Shown piece by piece: positions 24,089-32,337 of a stretch of 64,000 nt of DNA. A program made the translations under genes and the position numbers. The notes under the pieces are model-generated. The model did no database searches, had not been told where the DNA came from, and saw only the letters and a list, made by a program, of their open reading frames with translations. The stretch's first letter is position 1. Each line of letters starts with the position of its first letter. Source of the DNA: JAFGHJ01 sp964525555 (lineage in GTDB: Bacteria; Hydrothermota; UBA3072); the NCBI GenBank assembly GCA_964525555.1, contig CAZGHN010000008.1, positions 1-64,000 of the forward strand, read 5' to 3'.

Positions 24089-24962
24089 TACCGAAGACCC
24101 TATTAAAGAATTTATTTATTATTTACGGGCAGAAAGAGGGCTATCGGGGAACACTATTGAAAGCTATAAAAGCGATGTAATATCATTTATAGATATCACA
24201 AAAAAAAATATTAGAGAAATAAACAAAAAAGATATACAAAAATATATCGATAAATTGTATGATTCTGAATTTTCTTCTGCGACTGTAGCAAGAAAGCTTT
24301 CTTCTTTAAGGATGTTTTTTCTTTTTTGGGTAGGAGAAGGATTAATAGAACAAACGCCACTGAATAATATTGATTCTCCTCGAAGGGAAAGAAAATTACC
24401 CAAATTCCTATCTCCTGAAGAAGTCACAAAACTGATCGAAAGTGTTAACGGCGATCCCAAATATTCTATAAGAGACAAAGCAATTCTAGAATTACTATAT
24501 GGTTGTGGGTTAAGGGTTTCCGAGCTTCTCGACCTCAGAAAAGAAGATTTATTTCTAAAGGAAGATTTTATTCGCGTTAAAGGAAAAGGAAGCAAAGAAA
24601 GGATCATCCCTCTGGGAGGAGAAGCAAAAAAAGCTATAATTAAATATATGACCGCATCAAGACCTGCTTTCAACAAAAAAAAATCATCTTTCTTATTTTT
24701 AACAAAATCAGGAAATAAACTTTCCCGAATGGGCCTCTGGAAACGATTTCAAAAATATATTGTAAGAAGTGGAATAAGAAAAGAGTTTACTCCTCACACT
24801 CTCAGGCATTCCTTCGCAACTCATCTACTTGAAAGAGGAGCATCCCTGCGAACCGTCCAATTACTTTTAGGCCATTCTGATATTTCAACTACTCAAATAT
24901 ATACGCATGTTGACAGAAATTATCTACGAAAAATTCTACTTTCCTATCATCCAAGAGGATAA
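24081..24962 (+). CDS. xerD: Tyrosine recombinase XerC/XerD
   Basis: A 293-residue site-specific recombinase; Xer proteins resolve chromosome dimers at dif during division. The SAM-like N-terminal DNA-binding domain (about 1-100) and the catalytic domain are complete. Catalytic residues sit at R145, K169, H239, R242, H265 and nucleophile Y274, with the same spacing as E. coli XerD (R148, K172, H244, R247, H270, Y279). There is no att-like repeat or mobile gene nearby, so a housekeeping role is favoured over an integrase. XerC and XerD cannot be told apart with certainty. It is embedded in an overlapping operon, starting inside the lipoprotein gene. Confidence 0.93.
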   Translation: MTSTEDPIKEFIYYLRAERGLSGNTIESYKSDVISFIDITKKNIREINKKDIQKYIDKLYDSEFSSATVARKLSSLRMFFLFWVGEGLIEQTPLNNIDSPRRERKLPKFLSPEEVTKLIESVNGDPKYSIRDKAILELLYGCGLRVSELLDLRKEDLFLKEDFIRVKGKGSKERIIPLGGEAKKAIIKYMTASRPAFNKKKSSFLFLTKSGNKLSRMGLWKRFQKYIVRSGIRKEFTPHTLRHSFATHLLERGASLRTVQLLLGHSDISTTQIYTHVDRNYLRKILLSYHPRG

Positions 24963-24963
24963 A

Positions 24964-25581
24964 ATGATATATCTCTTTATTTTTGCTCTAATAAACCCTT
25001 CGATAGTAAGAGTACGATATTCTGGCGGGGATTGGTACAACGATCCTGACATTATTCCAAATCTTGCCAAGGCCATAAACACGAAAACAGAAATTAATAT
25101 ATCAGAAAAAGAAATAATATTATCATTAGAAGATCCTGAAATATACTCTTATCCATTCCTTTTTATAACCGGACACGGAAAAATAGAGTTTTCCGAATAC
25201 GAATTACAAAATCTAAGGAACTATCTATGGAACGGAGGATTTATTTATGCGGATGACGACTACGGTATGGATGAACATTTCAGAAAAGAAATAGACAAGG
25301 CCTTCCCGAAACACAAATTAGTCCAGATTCCATCCGATCACGAAATCTATAAAATATTCTATGAATTACCTGAAGGTTTACCAAAAATACATGAACACTA
25401 CAAAGGTGCGCCGGAAGGCTATGGTTTATTCCTAAAAGGGAGACTTGCTCTATTTTATACTTATAACAGCAATATCTCGGATGGATGGGCTGATCCGGCA
25501 GTTTATAGAGACCCTGAAGAACTTAGAGAGAAAGCTTTGAAAACGGGTATAAACATATATATTTATGCGATGACTCACTGA
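24964..25581 (+). CDS. DUF4159 protein, exported
   Basis: A 205-residue protein matching the DUF4159 family: short hydrophobic N-terminus (MIYLFIFALINPS), RVRYSGGDWYNDP, FLFITGHGKIEFSEYE, NYLWNGGFIYADDDYG, and SDHEIYKIFYELPEGLP near the C-terminus. The fold is related to glutamine-amidotransferase-like proteins; biochemical function is not known. I use the ATG at 24964, two bases after the xerD stop, with GAGGA upstream; an earlier in-frame start at 24907 lies inside xerD. The TGATG at its end couples it to the next gene. Confidence 0.85.
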   Translation: MIYLFIFALINPSIVRVRYSGGDWYNDPDIIPNLAKAINTKTEINISEKEIILSLEDPEIYSYPFLFITGHGKIEFSEYELQNLRNYLWNGGFIYADDDYGMDEHFRKEIDKAFPKHKLVQIPSDHEIYKIFYELPEGLPKIHEHYKGAPEGYGLFLKGRLALFYTYNSNISDGWADPAVYRDPEELREKALKTGINIYIYAMTH

Positions 25582-27311
25582 TGAAAAAATATACATATGA
25601 AGAAATCCGGTCTTTTTTTCCGCTGAAAGAAGAAAAAAGACTCGTCAAAAAATTAATTCGAAAATGGAAAAAGAATTCTTCAGAGATTCAGATTTATAAA
25701 AGCTCCATCCCCAAAACACCTTCATATCCGTTTTATTTCTATGCGGGCGTAATAGGTGAAGACTGGCCTGGATTTTCTACCGCAATTCTCGGCGCAGTCC
25801 ATGGAAAAGGCTGGAATCTATCTTATGAATCAGGGCTTTCAATGGAAATAAGCGGAAAAAAATTAGCAATTATAATATTTGTTATAGAAATCATGAACGA
25901 ATCGGCTCTCCGGCAATTCCGGAAAGATAAGAAGGAAATGATTAATAATATCATGAACGTATCTTCCGGAAGCCTGGCAAAAAGACTGCTTCTCTCTATC
26001 GAATCAAAACGACTCGAAGTCTACTCAAAAGTTATAAATATAATAAAAAAAGATTGCAAGGAAGATTTCGTATACGATCTTTTAGGTCCTGAAGGCGAAA
26101 CATTTAAGTTTTTTGCTTCGCGTACAAAAGCTTATATTACGGAGAGGACCCCAAGAGCCCTCGCAGAACAGATAATAACTAACTACCGGGCACAAAAAGA
26201 TGTTATAAAAACAAACGGCAAGGCCCAAATCTATATAAATAATTTAAAAACAACAAAAGAGAACTTGACATGCATAACTGTTGGAGTATATGAAAAAGAT
26301 ATGCCTCTAAAAGTTATCCTTGATACAATATTATTCGTTCTGCCCGATTCAAGAATCATATACAACAAAGAGTTCACTACCCCCGAGGGCGTACTGGTCG
26401 CAAGAATAGAGATTAGCAACAGAGAAGGAAATTTTTATCCTCCTTCCTACCACAAAAGAATAAAAAGAGTCTTAAAAAGAATACATCAAAAAGGTCGTGG
26501 AGATACGATAAAATCCTCCGAAGCTCCAATAGGGATGGAGCATTATCTAAGGGCAATTATTCCGCGTTTAATTAAAGAATTCGATAAAAGCGAAGCACCA
26601 CAGGTATACTTTTCCCTTACCAATTCAACGGAATTTTTCCTTGAATTTAAGATTTTAATAGTAACTCAAAAAGAAGATGCGGAAATTAAAAATCGAAAAA
26701 TAATTACCAGCTTTAATAGAATAACAGGTCTATCGCTACTATCAACACATCAACCAAGAGAACGCGGAAAGGTTAGTTTATTGATATTTGATATAAAAGC
26801 GGACCTTGACGAATTCGAAGCTCTTTCCGAATTATATCAAAAGACAAAAAATGCCCTGGTGAGAGTCCTTGGAAAATTCCGTGATTTTGACGAAGGAATG
26901 AGAGAAATGGATTCGGAAAAAATCGAAACGGTCATGAAGAATTTCCCCAATGTTCCTGAAAAACAAATAAAGAAGTTATATTATTCACTGGAAGACTTTT
27001 GGAGAATCAGTACCCCCAGCTCCGATATAACAAGAATCTTAGAATCAATACGCAAATTACTTAGCAAACACGGAAAAGGTAAAATTCTACATGAAGATTT
27101 CTCGGTTGAAAACGGGACGATAATCATATTTATCGCACCCAAAGGGAAGATTCTTTCCCAAAAACTACTTAATTTTTGCAGCAAGTTCAAAATCACTCTC
27201 TCAAGAATAGAAATGTCAGAAACAGATATTTTGATAGCGCTTGTTTCAAAAGAAGACAAGCAAATTGAAGACAAGCAAATCGAAGAAATCATATTTAAAG
27301 TAACACGCTAA
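25581..27311 (+). CDS. Large soluble protein with repeated ACT-like segments
   Basis: A 576-residue protein without a signal peptide that I do not recognise as a named family. At least one segment reads like an ACT ligand-binding domain: FYFYAGVIGEDWPGFSTAILGAVHGKGWNL at about 51-80 has the DxPG then helix then GxNI pattern (family inference). Three further segments (about 222-280, 340-405, 511-560) have the same beta-alpha-beta length and hydrophobic pattern. ACT domains sense amino acids or other small molecules, so a regulator or sensor is plausible. The C-terminus carries a 15-base tandem duplication (EDKQI twice). The start overlaps the DUF4159 stop by one base, and the next gene starts two bases after its stop. 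Confidence 0.75.
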   Translation: MKKYTYEEIRSFFPLKEEKRLVKKLIRKWKKNSSEIQIYKSSIPKTPSYPFYFYAGVIGEDWPGFSTAILGAVHGKGWNLSYESGLSMEISGKKLAIIIFVIEIMNESALRQFRKDKKEMINNIMNVSSGSLAKRLLLSIESKRLEVYSKVINIIKKDCKEDFVYDLLGPEGETFKFFASRTKAYITERTPRALAEQIITNYRAQKDVIKTNGKAQIYINNLKTTKENLTCITVGVYEKDMPLKVILDTILFVLPDSRIIYNKEFTTPEGVLVARIEISNREGNFYPPSYHKRIKRVLKRIHQKGRGDTIKSSEAPIGMEHYLRAIIPRLIKEFDKSEAPQVYFSLTNSTEFFLEFKILIVTQKEDAEIKNRKIITSFNRITGLSLLSTHQPRERGKVSLLIFDIKADLDEFEALSELYQKTKNALVRVLGKFRDFDEGMREMDSEKIETVMKNFPNVPEKQIKKLYYSLEDFWRISTPSSDITRILESIRKLLSKHGKGKILHEDFSVENGTIIIFIAPKGKILSQKLLNFCSKFKITLSRIEMSETDILIALVSKEDKQIEDKQIEEIIFKVTR

Positions 27312-27312
27312 A

Positions 27313-29388
27313 TTGTTACTATTTTTTCTTTTCCTCTCCGGAATTCTCTCCGTACTTACACAAAATATATTAATTCGTGAAACATACATGATATTTCACG
27401 GGAATGAACTTACCTATGGTCTGGTCGTATCTTTCTGGCTATTGGGTGTGGCAATTGGATCGTTTTGGGGCAGAAAGCTCGATGAAGACAAATTGTATTT
27501 GCCTTTTCTTATCCTCGCATTATACTTTCCTGTTTCAATATACCTGTTGCGTTTTTTACCCGCAATTTTGGGTTATAAGGTAGGGGAAGTTTTCACCTTT
27601 TCTCTACTTCTTATAGAAACCACTTTGCTTCTTTTTCCGATTTACTTAAATTTTGGTCTTATATTTGCACTCGGGCAGAAAAAATTTTCCCATTTATCCA
27701 AAGATACACTTAAGGGTATAACAAGACCTTACATTTTTGATTCTGTTGGAGATCTTCTGGGTGGAATTTTCTTTTCCTATATATTTGTTTCCTTTATTGC
27801 TCCGACACGATCTCCCTTTTTAGTAAGCGCTATTTTTATCCTACCCGTCGTATTATTAAAAGGTAAGAAAATTGTACCTTTAATATTGATTTATATCGCT
27901 CTTTTCTTGTTCCTTGATTCTACAAATTCAATAAAAAAAACATATGAGAAGTTATACACGGGTTTCAAAGTAAAGAATATCACCGAGACCAGATACGGAA
28001 GATACATGGAAATAGAAAGAGATAAACAGGTTTCGGTTTTTTCAAATGGTGCCATAACGTACACCTATCCCGACAAAACCACCTCAGAATATATACACTT
28101 ACCTTTATTGCTTTCACCAGTTCAAGAAAAAGAAATACTTTACCTGGGATTAGCGGGACCAGAAACTATAAAAGAACTTTCTAAATATAAGAACCTCACA
28201 ATAGTTCATCCTGACTACAAATTCCAGAAAAGATTAGAAAAAAATATCACGGCAAAATTACTTAAAAAGATAAATTTTATTGCTTGTGACCCAATACTTT
28301 TCCTTAAAAAAACCAATAAGAAATTCGATTGCGTTTTCCTTGGTATAGGCGATCCACTTTCTATATCAAGTAACCGTTTTTACTCTGTAGAATTCGTTAA
28401 ACTTTTATCGAAAAAAATAAGCAGTGATGGAGTAGTCTCTTTCTCGATCTCGTCAGGAGAAGACTACTTAAGCGAAACGATCTTAGACTACAATTCTCTC
28501 ATATTCTGGACTTACAGACTTGAATTCCCTCATCATTTTATAGTACCTGGCTACAATTTAAGATTTGTTTTTTCAAAAGGGCTTCTTACTTATGACGAAA
28601 AAAGAATAAAGAAAAAATCAAAAGCTTTAAATCTTCAATACCTGGACGAATATATTATTCTATCTTCCCTACCAGCTTTCAGAATTAAAGAAATCGAGAA
28701 CCAGTTAAACAATAATGTTATGGAACCAAACACTGACAAAAAACCAAGAGCTTTTATCCTTTCTCTTCTTGTATATATGGAGAAACAGAACCAAACCTTA
28801 AAATTTATAAAACCTATTTTCAACACTCCTATTTTTATAATGTTTTGCTTTCTGATTCTACCAGTAATCTTTAGAAAAACAAATTTCCGGATCTCACTGA
28901 TCGGGGCCATCGCCATCGGTATATCCTATTGCTGTATATTAAGTCTTCAGATCATATATGGAAATGTATATCACTTGTTGGGACTAATAAGCGGATTATT
29001 TATGTTTGGAGTTGGAACAGGAACTTTTTTATCAGAAAAAATAAAATTACAGGAAAAATTAAAATTACCATTTATCATGTTTGCTATATTATCCTTTTTT
29101 TTATATCTAACAATAGAAATAGAAAGTTCCATTTTTCTCGTTTTCTTTTCTATCCCTTCGATAAGCTTTATATGCGGAACGGCAATAGGATGGACCTATA
29201 CAAATGCGGGTAATATACTTAATAGAGAAGGAAAAAAAGATCCGGCTCCTTCCGTTTACGCTTTAGACCTGATTGGGGGCAGTATAGGTGCATTGCTTTT
29301 TTCCCTCTTCCTATTACCTGCTTTCGGAATAACCTCGACAATCCTGCTGCTATTAGGAATAAGTATACTAGCATACCTCTTCGCATAA
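27313..29388 (+). CDS. Membrane-fused spermidine-synthase-like protein
   Basis: A 691-residue membrane protein. About seven hydrophobic segments (FFLFLSGILSVLTQNILIRETYM onward) precede a soluble Rossmann-like domain (about 220-440) with ILYLGLAG, TIVHPDYKFQ and FDCVFLGIGDP, and a second block of helices follows. The layout is that of fused MFS/spermidine synthase-like proteins. The SAM loop is weak (LGLAGPE in place of GGGDG), so true polyamine synthesis is doubtful. Start is TTG at 27313, one base after the previous stop, with no ribosome site; coupled translation is likely. It is the last gene of the six-gene operon. Confidence 0.8.
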   Translation: MLLFFLFLSGILSVLTQNILIRETYMIFHGNELTYGLVVSFWLLGVAIGSFWGRKLDEDKLYLPFLILALYFPVSIYLLRFLPAILGYKVGEVFTFSLLLIETTLLLFPIYLNFGLIFALGQKKFSHLSKDTLKGITRPYIFDSVGDLLGGIFFSYIFVSFIAPTRSPFLVSAIFILPVVLLKGKKIVPLILIYIALFLFLDSTNSIKKTYEKLYTGFKVKNITETRYGRYMEIERDKQVSVFSNGAITYTYPDKTTSEYIHLPLLLSPVQEKEILYLGLAGPETIKELSKYKNLTIVHPDYKFQKRLEKNITAKLLKKINFIACDPILFLKKTNKKFDCVFLGIGDPLSISSNRFYSVEFVKLLSKKISSDGVVSFSISSGEDYLSETILDYNSLIFWTYRLEFPHHFIVPGYNLRFVFSKGLLTYDEKRIKKKSKALNLQYLDEYIILSSLPAFRIKEIENQLNNNVMEPNTDKKPRAFILSLLVYMEKQNQTLKFIKPIFNTPIFIMFCFLILPVIFRKTNFRISLIGAIAIGISYCCILSLQIIYGNVYHLLGLISGLFMFGVGTGTFLSEKIKLQEKLKLPFIMFAILSFFLYLTIEIESSIFLVFFSIPSISFICGTAIGWTYTNAGNILNREGKKDPAPSVYALDLIGGSIGALLFSLFLLPAFGITSTILLLLGISILAYLFA

Positions 29389-29490
29389 CCCATTGAAAAG
29401 AAGTTAAATGGTCAAATTGTTGAATAGTTGAATCGTCATCCCCCCTCCCTTAATTTTTTACTATTTCACCATTTTACAACTCAACTATTT
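29389..29490. repeat. Mosaic tail repeats at convergent gene ends
   Basis: AGTTAAATGGTCAAATTG TTGAATAGTTGAA (29402-29432) and a reverse-oriented TTACAACTCAACTATTTAAC (29474-29493) lie between the two genes. The second runs into the methyltransferase gene and provides its last codons and stop. Confidence 0.75.
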
Positions 29491-30207
29491 AACTGCAGTT
29501 AAAACCTTAAACCACTTGAATTTCGGCAATGGTTTCACTGTAACTTTTTTGAATCCTGCTTCTCTGCAAATGCCCTTCCATTTTTTGAAACTTATACAAT
29601 ATTCCCCATCATTTAATATATGCTTTTTCCCATTATCATATATCCGGCTAAACGCTTTGATACCTCCTTCAGTTAAAGCAAAAACAAATTCCTCTCTCAG
29701 AAAATCCAAAATCCTTAAAAGACGCTTTGAATCTTTTAAATCCCCGGTTGTATCCACATCGATATCTCCCAGCACGAATTTCCCGCCAGGTTTTAACAGT
29801 TCATAAATCTTTTTTATAACAGGAGGTTTATTTTTAACATGATGAAGCGTAACCGTCGATGCAATTACATCAAAGAATTTCCTTTCGAAATTAAGATTTT
29901 CAGCATCTTTAAGTTTGCATGAAATTCTTCCGGAAAGTTTTAACTTTTTTATCTTATTTTTGAATATTTCGAGCATCGGAGAAGAGTTATCTATACCGTA
30001 TATTATACAATCTGCTTTTTCTAGGAACTTCAACGATAATAATCCTGTACCACAACCTATATCGAGAACTATATCTTCGTCCCTGACTGAAGATGATTGG
30101 ACAACTAAATCCAACAGCTTATGATGACGTTTTATCTTGCCTAACGTACTGTCGTACTCGTTAGACCAATCTTTAAACCAATCTTTTGTAATCGTATTTT
30201 GTTCTAT
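29485..30207 (-). CDS. SAM-dependent methyltransferase with apparent ATA start
   Basis: A class I methyltransferase of the UbiE/Methyltransf_11 type; substrate unknown. Motif I is VLDIGCGTGLLSLKFL, then an acidic loop (YGIDNSSPML), motif DAENLNF and HHVKNKPPVIKKIYELLKPGGKFVLGD. The first common start codon is a TTG at 30114, but the open frame continues upstream with a typical family N-terminus (EQNTITKDWFKDWSNEYD). The only start-like position before it is ATA at 30205-30207, four bases after a perfect AGGAGG (30212-30217). Either AUA is used as start or an ATG has mutated. The last two residues and stop come from an intergenic repeat phrase. Confidence 0.75.
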   Translation of the reverse strand: MEQNTITKDWFKDWSNEYDSTLGKIKRHHKLLDLVVQSSSVRDEDIVLDIGCGTGLLSLKFLEKADCIIYGIDNSSPMLEIFKNKIKKLKLSGRISCKLKDAENLNFERKFFDVIASTVTLHHVKNKPPVIKKIYELLKPGGKFVLGDIDVDTTGDLKDSKRLLRILDFLREEFVFALTEGGIKAFSRIYDNGKKHILNDGEYCISFKKWKGICREAGFKKVTVKPLPKFKWFKVLTAVK

Positions 30208-30431
30208 TTTTCCTCCTAAACGTTGTGCATCATCAGGTTATTCAAGATAATTCTTCCCATGGGATTAATAGACAGACTTTTCTCCGCATCTAATTTACAC
30301 AATTAGATTATCGTGTCAAGGATACCAAATCAAAGAATAACAACATTCAAATATAAAGATATTAAAGCTTGAGAGCCTAATCTGTATCTAATCTATACAA
30401 TTCAGGTTTATGAATTATCTCATACACAATA
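30208..30431. promoter_or_regulatory. Leader and promoter region of the methyltransferase gene
   Basis: No gene is seen. On the minus strand TTGACA (30314-30319) and a weaker TAAATT (30292-30297) lie 16 bases apart, with TGTG before the -10. CTAATT (30290-30295) and AATTAG (30301-30306) form a palindrome around it. A nearly identical TGTGTAAATT -10 region lies upstream of the GH30 gene. Confidence 0.5.
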
Positions 30432-32249
30432 CTATTCTACCAAAATCATCTTCTGCGGCTGACTGCTCAAATTTCCAACCTCGATTTTATAGAAATAAAC
30501 TCCCGGGGTTAAGTCAGTTGCTTCAAAAACAACAGTATGCTTTCCTGCCGGCTTATTCTCTTCAACTAATTTCTTTACCTCTCGACCCGAAACATCATAA
30601 ACTGCCAATCGAACAAAGTTCGCTTCTTCTATCGAATATTCAATCGTTGTCGTTGCATTAAAAGGATTGGGATAGTTTTGATATAGTTTAAAATTATCGG
30701 AAAATATCTCTTTTGTCTCAATAATACCTGCAGCAGAATCCTCGTCTATCTCTATATAATCAAAGGCAGTATAATTTTTATTTTCAAAGTTATCCCAGTG
30801 ATCATGTACGCCCAAACCTAACAATGCTGCTGCATGTAATTGATAGTGATCCTGGGTGTTAGGCCAGATATCCGATATAATCCTTTCCTCAATAATATAA
30901 TCGGTCATAACGGATGAAATAGCTACTGGATCAGCACTGAAAAACAAAATATTAGGATCATCATTACCAAAAATTGCCCATGTTTCAGTTTCCTGCCAAT
31001 TCGTACGAGGATTACCAAATAATCCTTCTCCGATAATCAACCTTGTTTTATCGCGGATATGAGGGTTATTATTGATGTCTGCCAGCAGGTTAGCCGAATC
31101 TCGATTGCAGTAACTACCAGTTTCAAAACATTGATGCAGATAACTACTTCCTCGAGGGTAATCCCCGATGAGCGCGGAACCATAATGATTCTTTAATGCA
31201 AGAGTTACATAATTTCCATGACTTTTAAATATAGGAATATTTATCAGGTGCTCAGCATCTACAAATACCTGAGCAGGTCTAACTTTTTCGCCTTCGGGAC
31301 ACAATACATATGAAACATGAATTGAATTTGTGTCAACATAAACTACATCGTGATAATTTGGATGATCACAAGAATAATTAATCGAATAATATTGGACATC
31401 CGAATTAATTATCCTCTCGGTAAACCTGTCAGGTATCACTCTAGATGGGTCGGTTATCCAAATATGATCAGGTGTTACTCCAATGGATATTAGACCTTCA
31501 ATGACAGCGTTTACCGTTTCCGAATAAGCATCTATACCTTCATCATCCCCTCCACCACACGAATAAGAATTATTGAAATTAATCTTTATCGCAACATCTT
31601 CGCCTGCTTGATATGGGATCAGTGTATTCCAGGCATCTACTATATTTGTTTCCCCTGTTAACACCATTACACCCCGTTCTACCATGCCGCTAACAACGTC
31701 CTGGTCAATATATTCCCAGTGATACTCTGTTACATGATCCCAGTTTGTTGCCAAGGAATTATGCACAGAAACTACTCTACTGGGAGAAGGTAAATCTGAT
31801 AGAGCATATTTAGAGGTTTTATACATTTTCATTCCGGTAGCTGGAACCATGCCTATAACTTTACCTATAGGACCTAATTTCTTTAATTCTTCAAATCGCT
31901 TTAGAGATCTTTTACCTTGAAAATAGTTTATTGTGTATTGCGAGGAAAGTATAATTAAAAAAATACAAACAGCAGATATAAACGGCTTAACAAATACTTT
32001 GATATCTATCAATTTTCTACGGCGAATAATTCTACGGCAATACAACAGAAAAGTCGGAACAAGGAAAACGGAAACATTAATTGAGCAGGTTTTCTGGCAA
32101 GGGTAATTAATACGGGAGGGCTTTGAGCCCGATCTAAAAAGAAGCCATAATAAACTTACCAGTCCAATAATCAACGGATAATCTTTTATTTTACTAAGGA
32201 AAGACTCTCTTATCCAACATATTTTAGATTTTATTCTTTGAATCATCAC
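30432..32249 (-). CDS. DUF362 membrane protein with T9SS sorting domain
   Basis: A 605-residue protein. Up to about residue 105 it has three hydrophobic segments around YPCQKTCSINVSVF; then a DUF362 domain (about 125-500) including GEDVAIKINFN, HIWITDPSR and INIPIFKSHGNYVTLALKNHYG, a region that in some relatives carries Fe-S-linked or maturation functions but is not well characterised. The last 80 residues (NYPNPFNATTTIEYSIEEA, then YDVSGREV and GVYFYKIEVG) are a type A T9SS sorting domain. Start could be GTG 32249 or ATG 32246; AAGGTG lies upstream. The mix of an N-terminal membrane region and a C-terminal secretion tag is odd. Confidence 0.82.
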   Translation of the reverse strand: MMIQRIKSKICWIRESFLSKIKDYPLIIGLVSLLWLLFRSGSKPSRINYPCQKTCSINVSVFLVPTFLLYCRRIIRRRKLIDIKVFVKPFISAVCIFLIILSSQYTINYFQGKRSLKRFEELKKLGPIGKVIGMVPATGMKMYKTSKYALSDLPSPSRVVSVHNSLATNWDHVTEYHWEYIDQDVVSGMVERGVMVLTGETNIVDAWNTLIPYQAGEDVAIKINFNNSYSCGGGDDEGIDAYSETVNAVIEGLISIGVTPDHIWITDPSRVIPDRFTERIINSDVQYYSINYSCDHPNYHDVVYVDTNSIHVSYVLCPEGEKVRPAQVFVDAEHLINIPIFKSHGNYVTLALKNHYGSALIGDYPRGSSYLHQCFETGSYCNRDSANLLADINNNPHIRDKTRLIIGEGLFGNPRTNWQETETWAIFGNDDPNILFFSADPVAISSVMTDYIIEERIISDIWPNTQDHYQLHAAALLGLGVHDHWDNFENKNYTAFDYIEIDEDSAAGIIETKEIFSDNFKLYQNYPNPFNATTTIEYSIEEANFVRLAVYDVSGREVKKLVEENKPAGKHTVVFEATDLTPGVYFYKIEVGNLSSQPQKMILVE

Positions 32250-32337
32250 TATAAAAACACCTTATTAATTTCAACATTCATCACTTATAACACATCTACA
32301 GCATAGTTAATATGCTATAATATTACTGGCAAAAACT

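Noticed and set aside
24081..24962. Recombinase as integrase of a mobile island
   Set aside because: No att repeats, no tRNA target, no transfer genes; spacing of catalytic residues equals housekeeping XerD.
24907..24963. Start of the DUF4159 gene inside xerD
   Set aside because: ATG at 24964 follows GAGGA and begins the hydrophobic N-terminus; the upstream residues match nothing.
27313..29388. Protein as a true spermidine synthase
   Set aside because: The SAM-binding loop and catalytic region are weak; only the fused membrane layout supports the relationship.
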